From Bifidobacterium callimiconis (GTDB lineage Bacteria > Actinomycetota > Actinomycetes > Actinomycetales > Bifidobacteriaceae): DNA of 64,000 nucleotides. The position numbers and the translations under genes are program-made. The stretch covers positions 1 to 64,000 of the forward strand of contig NZ_QXGJ01000012.1 in assembly GCF_003952005.1 (NCBI RefSeq). Reading direction: 5' to 3'. Numbering within the stretch: position 1 is the stretch's first letter; the number at the start of each line of letters is the position of its first letter. This document shows positions 26,695-34,350 of the stretch, piece by piece. The notes below the pieces were generated by a model, which saw nothing but the letters and a program-made list of their open reading frames with translations, was not told the DNA's origin and did no database searches.

Positions 26695-27852
26695 TCACGC
26701 CCTGTGAAACACCAGATACCGGCGCAGCAGGAACGCGAGCGCCAGCCCCGTATGCTCATTGAGCGCGCGCGGATTGTATCCGGTACGGCGCGCCATGGCG
26801 TTGAGATGGTTCTGCAGGGTGTTCTTGTGCAGGAACAGTTCGTCGGCCGCTCTCGTAATGCTGCCGTTGTGCTTTGTATAGACGTCGAACGTGCGTTGCA
26901 GATCGTCGATGTCGGCGTCGGGGATGCCGGCGAACACATGCTCGACGAATCGTGCCGCGTCCGGCCGCGGAATGGCGGACAGCAGCAGTCCGTAATCGAG
27001 ATCGTCGTATCCGATCGTGCTGGCACTGCCGGTGAACCGCAGCCAATCGACGGCTGTTTCCGCCTGACGATGACTGACCCAGTATCGGTCGGCCGTGCTC
27101 GCCGTGCATCCCAGTCCCAGACTGATCGGCCGGTTCAGCGTACGTTCCATATCGACTCGCATGGCATCCATCAGAGTGCGCGTTTCCGCGGAAGTGTCGG
27201 TTGCGTCAGCTCCGTCGCCCTCCCCGCCGGCAGGCACGAGCACGCAGAACCCCTGTGCGGAGACGGTGAACAGGGTTCCGCTCCGTCGTCCCAGATGCCG
27301 GTGCAGCACGTCGTATATCGCGTCCCGGCCGGAATGATCGGCGTCCTGCGCGGTGCATCGTCCCACGGCTACCAGTCGTGGAACGGTGAGATCGACGTTC
27401 AGTGCGTCGGCGAGATAGGTCACCAATCCATGGTCATGTTGTTCCGAGGTGAGTAGGCTGATGAGATTCGTGGTCATCATGCGCTCGTCGAATCGGTTGA
27501 TCTGTTCCGTGTTTTCGCGCACCAGAATCTCGGTCATCTTGCGGATCACGTCGCTGAACGGCTCGACCTGCGCGCGCTCGCCGGTCACGCCGATCACGGC
27601 CACCACGTCGTCGTTGAGCAGCACGGGCGTGTTGATGCCGTGCCGTGCACCTGCGAACTGTTCGTTGTTGTCGACGGCGATGGTGCGCCGCTGCTGTGCG
27701 GCGAGCAGTGCCGCGTCGTGCCGCGTGCCGATGCGCGTCGGATCGGTGCTGGCGATCATGATGCCGTCGGGGGAGAAGAAGTTGATGTCGTGCCGGATGA
27801 TGCCTTTGAGATTCTCCACTATGGTCTGTGCGATGCGCGGATCGATGTTCAT
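26695..27852 (-). CDS. CdaR-family sugar-diacid/glycerate regulator
   Basis: This 385-residue regulator has the CdaR (sugar diacid recognition) layout. The N-terminal sensory domain begins with IDPRIAQTIVENLKGII and contains SPDGIMIASTDPTRIG and a conserved TPVLLNDDVVAVIGVTG block. A central GGDEF-like region follows, and the C-terminal PucR-type helix-turn-helix reads FDVYTKHNGSITRAADELFLHKNTLQNHL. It is divergent from a GntP permease and glycerate kinase, the classical CdaR targets, so it probably activates them in response to glycerate or a sugar acid. ATG 27852 is the natural family start, although no strong ribosome binding site is seen. Confidence 0.9.
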   Translation of the reverse strand: MNIDPRIAQTIVENLKGIIRHDINFFSPDGIMIASTDPTRIGTRHDAALLAAQQRRTIAVDNNEQFAGARHGINTPVLLNDDVVAVIGVTGERAQVEPFSDVIRKMTEILVRENTEQINRFDERMMTTNLISLLTSEQHDHGLVTYLADALNVDLTVPRLVAVGRCTAQDADHSGRDAIYDVLHRHLGRRSGTLFTVSAQGFCVLVPAGGEGDGADATDTSAETRTLMDAMRVDMERTLNRPISLGLGCTASTADRYWVSHRQAETAVDWLRFTGSASTIGYDDLDYGLLLSAIPRPDAARFVEHVFAGIPDADIDDLQRTFDVYTKHNGSITRAADELFLHKNTLQNHLNAMARRTGYNPRALNEHTGLALAFLLRRYLVFHRA

Positions 27853-27895
27853 GACGCTAGTGTAGAGGATTTTTCGGCATAAAAATAGTACGCAT

Positions 27896-27950
27896 ACCAT
27901 TCCACTATGGTTTTTCTGCTGGTTTTCCGTTCCTTGGAATATGGAAAACC
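27896..27950. promoter_or_regulatory. Candidate operators in the cdaR/gntP divergent region
   Basis: Two inverted repeats lie in the divergent intergenic region: ACCAT-6-ATGGT (27896-27911) and GGTTTTCC-14-GGAAAACC with an inner TTCC/GGAA (27921-27950). They are plausible binding sites for the adjacent CdaR-like regulator. This is inferred from symmetry and position. Confidence 0.4.
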
Positions 27951-28070
27951 GTTGTTTTTTCTTAGAAAATAGAGCTATCAAGATCAATCGTGACGGATGG
28001 GCGTTCCAATGCGGGAGCGGCCTTTCGGAATCGATGTTGGTTCGTGTACTACAGTCAAAGGAGATTTCCC

Positions 28071-29381
28071 ATGGTGGAGGGTGTGTCGATCGCATGGTGG
28101 GCTGCACTGGTCGGCCTTGCCGTCGCGATCGTGCTGATTCTGAAGAAGCTCAATGCCACGTACGCGCTGCTGCTGGGCGCGGTGGTCGGATGCCTGATCG
28201 GCGGCGCATCGCTTGCGCAGACGGTGAACGTGGTGGTCGCCGGCGGTCAGAGCGTGGTCGGCACCATCGTGCGCGTGCTTGCCGCCGGCGTGCTGGCCGG
28301 TGTGATGATGGAGTCCGGTGCGGCGGACCGCATCGCCAAGACCATCGTCGCGAAGTTCGGCGAAAGCCTAGCGATTTTTTCGTTGGCGTTCGCCACGATG
28401 ATCATCTGCGCGGTCGGCGTGTTCATTCCCGTGGCGGTGCTGATCGTCGCCCCGATCGCGCTCGAGGTGGGCAACCGTCTGGGCATCTCCAAACTGGCGT
28501 TGCTTGTGGCGCTGTCCGGCGGCGGCAAGGCCGGCAACATCATCTCCCCGAATCCGAACACCATTGCCGCCGCCTCCGGTTTCGGCATCCAGCCGTCCGC
28601 GGTCATGGTGGGCAGCTTCATTCCGGCCGTCTGTGGTCTCGCCATGGCGGTACTGCTGGCCACGCTGCTGCGCAATCATGGCGCTGCGCCGACTCTCGCC
28701 GAAGTCGGCAACGGCAATGCTGATGCCGCCGCCGAGTCCGCTCGTGAACTGCCGACGATCGGCCGTGCACTGGTCGCGCCGGTCATCGCCATCGTGTTGC
28801 TGCTCGTCAACCCGATCGGCAGCGTGCTGGGCATCGGTCTGCTGACGCGCTTCCAGGTGGATGCCATGTACATTCTGCCGTTCGCCGCTGTGATCGGACT
28901 GTTTGTCATGGGTCAGGGCCGTCATCTGCTCGACTACACCAAAGCCGGCCTCGCGCGCATGACCGATGTGGTTCTCATCCTGATCGGCGCCGGCGCGATC
29001 GGCGGCCTGATCACGAACTCGGACCTGTCCACGCAGATCGTGAACCTCATCAAGGCGTGGGGCGTCTCCGGCTCGTTGCTCGCTCCGCTGGCCGGCATAC
29101 TCATGGCGGCGGCCACGGCATCCACCTCCACTGGCGTGATCCTCGGCAGCAGCTCGTTCGGCTCGTCGATTCTCGACTTCGGCGTGACTCCGGTCGCCGC
29201 GGCCGTGACCATGCAGGCCGGCGCCACGGTGATCGACCACCTGCCGCACGGCAATTACTTCCACGTCAGCGGTCAGGCGATGAAGATGACGGTCGGTGAG
29301 CGCATGAAGAGCGTGCCGTTCGAATCGATCGTCGGTCTGACGATGACCATCGTGGCCACGCTCATCTACACCCTGTTCTGA
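28071..29381 (+). CDS. GntP-family gluconate/glycerate permease
   Basis: This 436-residue proton symporter has about 12 helices and the Gly-rich GntP signatures: GGQSVVGTIVRVLAAGVLAGVM, SGGGKAGNIISPNPNTIAAA, and near the C-terminus DHLPHGNYFHVSG. ATG 28071 has AAAGGAG upstream. The glycerate kinase follows 89 bases later in the same direction with its own ribosome binding site, forming a two-gene uptake and activation unit. The CdaR-like regulator is divergent. The partner kinase makes glycerate the most likely cargo, with gluconate or another sugar acid possible. Confidence 0.92.
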   Translation: MVEGVSIAWWAALVGLAVAIVLILKKLNATYALLLGAVVGCLIGGASLAQTVNVVVAGGQSVVGTIVRVLAAGVLAGVMMESGAADRIAKTIVAKFGESLAIFSLAFATMIICAVGVFIPVAVLIVAPIALEVGNRLGISKLALLVALSGGGKAGNIISPNPNTIAAASGFGIQPSAVMVGSFIPAVCGLAMAVLLATLLRNHGAAPTLAEVGNGNADAAAESARELPTIGRALVAPVIAIVLLLVNPIGSVLGIGLLTRFQVDAMYILPFAAVIGLFVMGQGRHLLDYTKAGLARMTDVVLILIGAGAIGGLITNSDLSTQIVNLIKAWGVSGSLLAPLAGILMAAATASTSTGVILGSSSFGSSILDFGVTPVAAAVTMQAGATVIDHLPHGNYFHVSGQAMKMTVGERMKSVPFESIVGLTMTIVATLIYTLF

Positions 29382-29470
29382 CTGTTCCGACTGTTCTGAG
29401 CAGCCGCCCCCTGTTCTTTTTACCCAACTTTGCCATTGAACATCAATCGTTGAAATCAAAGGAGATCGTC

Positions 29471-30649
29471 ATGAAGTTCGTTATCGCGCCGGATTCGTTC
29501 AAGGGATGCATGACTGCCAAGCAAGCCGCCGAGGCGATGCGCACGGGACTGCGCCGCGTGTTTCCCGACGCCGAGTATGTGATGGTGCCGATGGCCGATG
29601 GCGGCGAGGGCACCGTGCAGTCGCTGGTCGATGCCACCGGCGGCACGCTGCACCAGGCGCGTGTACTCGACCCGCTGCAGCGCGAGACCGTTGCGGAATA
29701 TGGTCTGCTGGGGTCTGCCGCTGATGCCGATGCCGATGCCGACGACAGTGCCACCGGCCCCACCGCCGTCATCGAAATGGCCGCGGCCAGCGGCATCCAG
29801 TTCGTGAACGACGACACCAAGAATCCGCTCGTCACCACCACGTACGGCACCGGTCAGCTGATCCGCGCCGCGCTCGACGACGGCGCCCGCACGATCATCC
29901 TCGGCGTGGGCGGATCCGCTACGAACGACGGTGGTGCCGGCATGGCCGAAGCGCTGGGCGTGCGCTTCCTCGACGCGGACGGCAACCCGATCCCGCGTGG
30001 CGGCGGATTCCTCGACCGACTCGACCGCATCGATGCGTCCGGCATCGACCCGCGCATCGCGCAGACGCGCATCCTCATCGCCTCCGACGTGACCAACCCG
30101 CTCGTCGGCCCCAAGGGCGCGTCGGCCGTATTCGGCCCACAGAAGGGCGCCACCCCGGACATGGTCGCGCAGCTCGACGCGAATCTGACGCACTACGCCG
30201 CCATCATCAAGCGCGACCTCGGCATCGACGTGGCCCACACTCCGGGCGCCGGCGGCGCGGGCGGACTGGGCGCAGGACTTCTCGCCTTCACGAAGTCGAC
30301 CATGCGCTCCGGCGTCGAGATCGTCTCGCAGACCGTGCGACTGGCCGATCGCGCGGCCGACGCCGACTACTGCCTGACCGGCGAAGGCGGTATCGACTTC
30401 CAAACCCAGTACGGCAAGACCCCGATGGGTGTGGCGCAGGCCGTGCGCCGCGGCAATCCGAACATCGGTGTGATCGCGCTCGCCGGATACGTGGGCGAAG
30501 GCATCGACCAGCTGTACGATCTCGGCATCGACGCGGTATTCGGCATCGTTCCCGCCGCCGTCTCCCTGGAACGCGCGCTCGCCGACGGTCCGGCGAACCT
30601 CGAACGTACGGCGGAGAACGTCGGCCGACTGATCGCGCTGCCCCGCTGA
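29471..30649 (+). CDS. Glycerate kinase
   Basis: This is a 392-residue glycerate kinase of the GarK/GlxK family, which phosphorylates glycerate to feed lower glycolysis. The N-terminus MKFVIAPDSFKGCMTAKQAA, the block MVPMADGGEGTVQSLVDATGG, GVGGSATNDGGAGMAEALG and PGAGGAGGLGAGLLAF are all family hallmarks, as is the C-terminal TGEGGIDFQTQYGKTP. ATG 29471 has AAAGGAG upstream. It is co-oriented with the GntP permease and probably co-transcribed with it. A small Asp/Ala-rich insertion near residues 80-95 is not typical but lies between conserved blocks. The exact phosphorylation position (2- or 3-) cannot be read from sequence. Confidence 0.95.
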   Translation: MKFVIAPDSFKGCMTAKQAAEAMRTGLRRVFPDAEYVMVPMADGGEGTVQSLVDATGGTLHQARVLDPLQRETVAEYGLLGSAADADADADDSATGPTAVIEMAAASGIQFVNDDTKNPLVTTTYGTGQLIRAALDDGARTIILGVGGSATNDGGAGMAEALGVRFLDADGNPIPRGGGFLDRLDRIDASGIDPRIAQTRILIASDVTNPLVGPKGASAVFGPQKGATPDMVAQLDANLTHYAAIIKRDLGIDVAHTPGAGGAGGLGAGLLAFTKSTMRSGVEIVSQTVRLADRAADADYCLTGEGGIDFQTQYGKTPMGVAQAVRRGNPNIGVIALAGYVGEGIDQLYDLGIDAVFGIVPAAVSLERALADGPANLERTAENVGRLIALPR

Positions 30650-30700
30650 CCTGACGGCGTCAAACGTTCCGAAATCCAAGGTGATTTCTTCCCCGGCCGA

Positions 30701-30817
30701 TCGCAATGCCGAGTTTTGTGGTTTTTCTCCGCGCCTATTCGAGGACAGAGCCTCATGTGAGCCCTCACTATATGACGACGTATCCCGGAAAACCACAAAA
30801 CTCGGCATCCCATTGCG
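30701..30817. repeat. Palindromic element with ~25-base arms
   Basis: This lies in the 340-base gap between glycerate kinase and the S9 peptidase, which has no supported ORF. The left arm TCGCAATG plus CCGAGTTTTGTGGTTTTT (30701-30726) matches the reverse complement of the right arm (30787-30817) except for a 5-base insertion, with about 60 bases between. Its ends resemble the AATCGC ends of the palindromes at 43552, 49784 and 59858. Confidence 0.7.
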
Positions 30818-30989
30818 AATCACCGGTTTCCTGACGAAAAAATCCGGCGAAAAATAACGCGTCCGCAGTCTGAAGGCGAGTGTCCGACGACACGTTGGCG
30901 AGGCCGACACGGCATGTTCGGCAGGGGCGTCGTTCATCCATCCGTCACGCATAATGGTTTGGGGTCCACTTATATAGAGGTGCGTGACT

Positions 30990-33767
30990 ATGACGGAACA
31001 GACGACTGATGATATGACGACCGACGATGCGATGGCAGCGCCCGAGAGCGCCGCATCATCGTCTGAAGCGATTCGTGCCGCGATCGCCGCATACCCGCGG
31101 GCCAAGGCGCGTACCCAGCGGTTCTCGCTCGGCGCGCCACGCTCCGCAACGGTGCTCGACGACGGTTCCCACGCACTGTTCCTGCGTTCGCGTGGCCCCG
31201 AAGACGACGTCACCTGCCTGTGGCTGAGCTGGTTCGACGCCACCGGCAATCATCACGAGACGCTGCTGGCCGACCCGAGTGCGCTGCTGGACGCCAACGC
31301 CGACATTCCCGACGAGGAGAAGGCCCGCCGCGAGCGCGCCCGCGAATCCGCCGACGGCATCGTGTCATACAGCGTCAACGATTCCGGCAATCGCGTGGTG
31401 TTCACGGTCGGCGGCCGCCTGTGGCTCACCACGTTCGTGTTCGACGGCGACATCGAATTCATCGCCGACGTCGAGCCGGAGAACACCAGCGCGGACATCG
31501 TGTTGGAGAACATCGACTTCCCGGGTGCGCGTTCCGATGCCGCGCGCTCCGGCTCCGCTGGTTCCGCCTGTCGCAGCCCGGTGCGCGTGACCGTGGAGGA
31601 TGGCGAACTTCACGCCGTGACCCGTGAGCTCGGCGACACCTGGTACGTGTCCGCAATGGCGGTCAGCGGTCACCGCGGCCGCCTGTTCCGCCCGGTGCTC
31701 AATCCGCGCATCTCCCCGAACGGTCGTCTGGTCGCCTACACGACCGGCCGTATGATCAACCTCGTCGTGATCGGCGAGAACGGTCAGCCGGACGACGAAC
31801 GTTCGATCTGCGGCGTGGCCGACGATCCGAACATCACCGTTGGTCTGGCGGAGTTCGCCGCCGGCGAGGAGATGGACCGGTACGAGGGCTTCTGGTGGTC
31901 GCCCGACTCGCGCAGCCTGCTCATCGAACGTGCCGACGAGTCGCCCGAACCGCTGTGGCACATCTCCGATCCTGCCGATCCGACCAAACCCGCACAGTCC
32001 CGTCACTATCCGCAGGCGCTTACGCGCAATGCCGACGTGCGTTTGTTCCGTTTCAACATCGGTTCCGCCGAGTATCGTGCCGGCAACATGGCGTTCGCCA
32101 GCGTGGAGGACCTGCCCGAAGTGTGGTGGGACCGTCGTGGCTACGAATACCTGGCCGACGTGCACTGGAGTCGCGGCGGCGACCCGCTGCTGCTCGTGCA
32201 GAACCGTCGCCAGACCGCCGATCAGGTGCTCGCCGTGAAGCCCGAAGGCAGCGATCCCCACGTGGGGTACGCGTCGCAGCACAGCATCCTCGACGGGTTC
32301 GCGCTCGCCGACGACAACGGTCTGCTGGCGAACGAGGAGGCGCGCAAGCGTTGGCTGCCGACGAGTACGCTGACGGTGAGCGGCAGCCGGTATTGGCTGG
32401 ATCTGATCCATGGCTGCCCGGCGTGGACGCCCGGCGGCCGTCTGATCACCGCCATGCCCGACGAGGAGACCGATACCATGCGTCTGGCGGTTGACGGTCA
32501 TGCGTTCACCCCGGTCGGCTGGCAGATCCTTGACGTGCTTGACGTGACCGATCACGACGTGCTCGCCCGTGCGACCCGTGATGCGCGCGCCGTGGACGTG
32601 GTGAGTTTCACACTGCCCGAGGAGGGCCAGGAGTTCATCGGCTCGTATTGGCAGGAGCTGACCGTCGACAGGCACTTCGACGCGCAGAACGCGTGCGGTG
32701 CCGGGCGGCAGACATCCGATTCGGAGGATCAGGGCACGACGAACGGTGGTTTCGGCAATCGTTTCGCGGCCGATTCCGCGTCCGGCGGCTGTCCCGAACC
32801 GATCGTGCTGAACCCTGAGACCGGCGTGTGGACAGCCTCGCGATCCGGCAATGGTCTGGTGTTGACCGGCCGGACCATGCACGACGATCGCAGCATGATG
32901 CTGCACATGTTCGGTGCCAACGCGGACAGCGGATACTCCGCGACGGTGACCAACCATGCGGCCGTCCCCGGATTCGCGCCCCGCACCGAATTCGTGCGAC
33001 TGGGCTCGCAGGGCATGTACGCGGCGATCACGCTGCCGTCCGAATCCAGTCCGTACGCGCACGCGGAGAAACTGCCCGTGCTGATGAAACCGTACGGCGG
33101 TCCGATGCATCGTGAGGTCATGTTCAGCCAGGCGTACTACTGGGATTCACAGTGGTGGGCCGATCAGGGCTTCATCGTGGTGGCGGCCGACGGTCACGGC
33201 ACCGGCGCGCGCGGTCTGCACTGGGATCACGCCATGTTCGAACGTTTCGACATCGCGTTAGACGATCAGGTCGACGCCGTTCACGCGCTGCCCGAGGCGA
33301 TGGCCGCGCTTGGCGCGTCGAAGGGCTTGGCAGTGCCCGCGCCCGACCTCGATCATGTGGCCATGATCGGCTGGTCGTACGGCGGATATTTGTCGGCCTT
33401 GGCCGTGCTGCGCGCGCCCGACGTGTTCCACGCCGCCTGCGCCGGCGCTCCGCCGACCGATTGGACGCTGTACGATACGCACTACACCGAGCGGTATCTC
33501 GGCCTGAACCCGACCGTGTACGAACGCAACAGTCTGATCAAGGACGCGCCGAACCTGCGTCGCCCGCTGCTGCTGATCCACGGTTTCGCCGACGACAACG
33601 TGACCGTGGCGAACTCGCTGCGACTGAGTTCCGCACTGCTGGCCGCCGGCCGTGAGCACACCGTGCTGCCGCTGACCGGCATCACGCACATGACCAACGA
33701 CGAGACCGTGGCCGAAAACCTGCTGCTGTTCCAGCGCGACTTCCTCCGCAAGGCGCTCGCCGAGTAG
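30990..33767 (+). CDS. S9-family dipeptidyl peptidase / prolyl oligopeptidase
   Basis: This is a 925-residue cytoplasmic serine peptidase of family S9 (DPP-IV-like). The N-terminal two thirds form a beta-propeller with WWSPDSRSLLIERAD and similar repeats. The C-terminal alpha/beta-hydrolase domain carries Ser796 in GWSYGGY, Asp868 in HGFADDNV and His900 in GITHMTN. A double-Glu motif (EEMDRYEGFWWSPD, about residues 292-305) matches the DPP-IV signature that binds the free N-terminus of substrates. No signal peptide is present, so it probably trims imported Pro-containing peptides. AGAGG lies 9 bases before ATG 30990; GTG 30984 is an alternative. It appears to be a single-gene unit. Confidence 0.92.
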   Translation: MTEQTTDDMTTDDAMAAPESAASSSEAIRAAIAAYPRAKARTQRFSLGAPRSATVLDDGSHALFLRSRGPEDDVTCLWLSWFDATGNHHETLLADPSALLDANADIPDEEKARRERARESADGIVSYSVNDSGNRVVFTVGGRLWLTTFVFDGDIEFIADVEPENTSADIVLENIDFPGARSDAARSGSAGSACRSPVRVTVEDGELHAVTRELGDTWYVSAMAVSGHRGRLFRPVLNPRISPNGRLVAYTTGRMINLVVIGENGQPDDERSICGVADDPNITVGLAEFAAGEEMDRYEGFWWSPDSRSLLIERADESPEPLWHISDPADPTKPAQSRHYPQALTRNADVRLFRFNIGSAEYRAGNMAFASVEDLPEVWWDRRGYEYLADVHWSRGGDPLLLVQNRRQTADQVLAVKPEGSDPHVGYASQHSILDGFALADDNGLLANEEARKRWLPTSTLTVSGSRYWLDLIHGCPAWTPGGRLITAMPDEETDTMRLAVDGHAFTPVGWQILDVLDVTDHDVLARATRDARAVDVVSFTLPEEGQEFIGSYWQELTVDRHFDAQNACGAGRQTSDSEDQGTTNGGFGNRFAADSASGGCPEPIVLNPETGVWTASRSGNGLVLTGRTMHDDRSMMLHMFGANADSGYSATVTNHAAVPGFAPRTEFVRLGSQGMYAAITLPSESSPYAHAEKLPVLMKPYGGPMHREVMFSQAYYWDSQWWADQGFIVVAADGHGTGARGLHWDHAMFERFDIALDDQVDAVHALPEAMAALGASKGLAVPAPDLDHVAMIGWSYGGYLSALAVLRAPDVFHAACAGAPPTDWTLYDTHYTERYLGLNPTVYERNSLIKDAPNLRRPLLLIHGFADDNVTVANSLRLSSALLAAGREHTVLPLTGITHMTNDETVAENLLLFQRDFLRKALAE

Positions 33768-33883
33768 TCGGGCGTGCGCGCCGAGTGGTTTCGCCAAGTA
33801 GTCGGGCGCGCGGCGTGGCGTAGAGGGCCTCTTCTTGAGAGGGGCGCGCTGCGTGATTGTGTTTCCGCTGGCGCGAAAACAGT

Positions 33884-34094
33884 CACCTCATCAGTCACGC
33901 TACGCGTGACAGCTTCCCCAGGGGAAGCCGGCTGCGCCACATACCGGTCTTCCCCTTAGGCTGAGCCGTCAAATGAACAGTCCAGTGGACTGTTCATAGG
34001 CGAGGACGAGCCGACAGGCGAGCAGAATATCGCCGGCCGCAGGCCATCCATTCTTGCAGATGAAGGTGGCCGGCGCAGCCGGACGGATGAGGTG
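33884..34094. repeat. Composite repeat with CACCTCATC arms, copy 2 (inner block inverted)
   Basis: This occupies the main part of the 583-base gap before the second pilus locus. The outer ends match copy 1 (19943-20156) in the same orientation, but the inner block of about 113 bases (33950-34062), including GAACAGTCC/GGACTGTTC (33975-33995), is reverse-complemented relative to copy 1. The remaining bases up to 34350 include a CCCCTACGGGGG motif near 34270 and show no supported ORF. Confidence 0.75.
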
Positions 34095-34350
34095 ACGATG
34101 CTTCACCGCGACAGGATTCCTTCTCCGCGCTCGCCCGCTCTCTCAATACCCCCTTCCATGGGTGCTGTGGCTTTGCCTGCCAATGTGGTCAAATGGAACC
34201 CCCTCCATCTCACCAGTTGCAATCATTGCCCTCGATCCTCCGCCTTCATTGCTGATTCCTCCCCTCACACCCCTACGGGGGTATGGCTCCCGAAACAGGG
34301 GCCATACGATGGGCCGTACCTGAACGAGAGATCAGCAATGGAGGCTGGAT

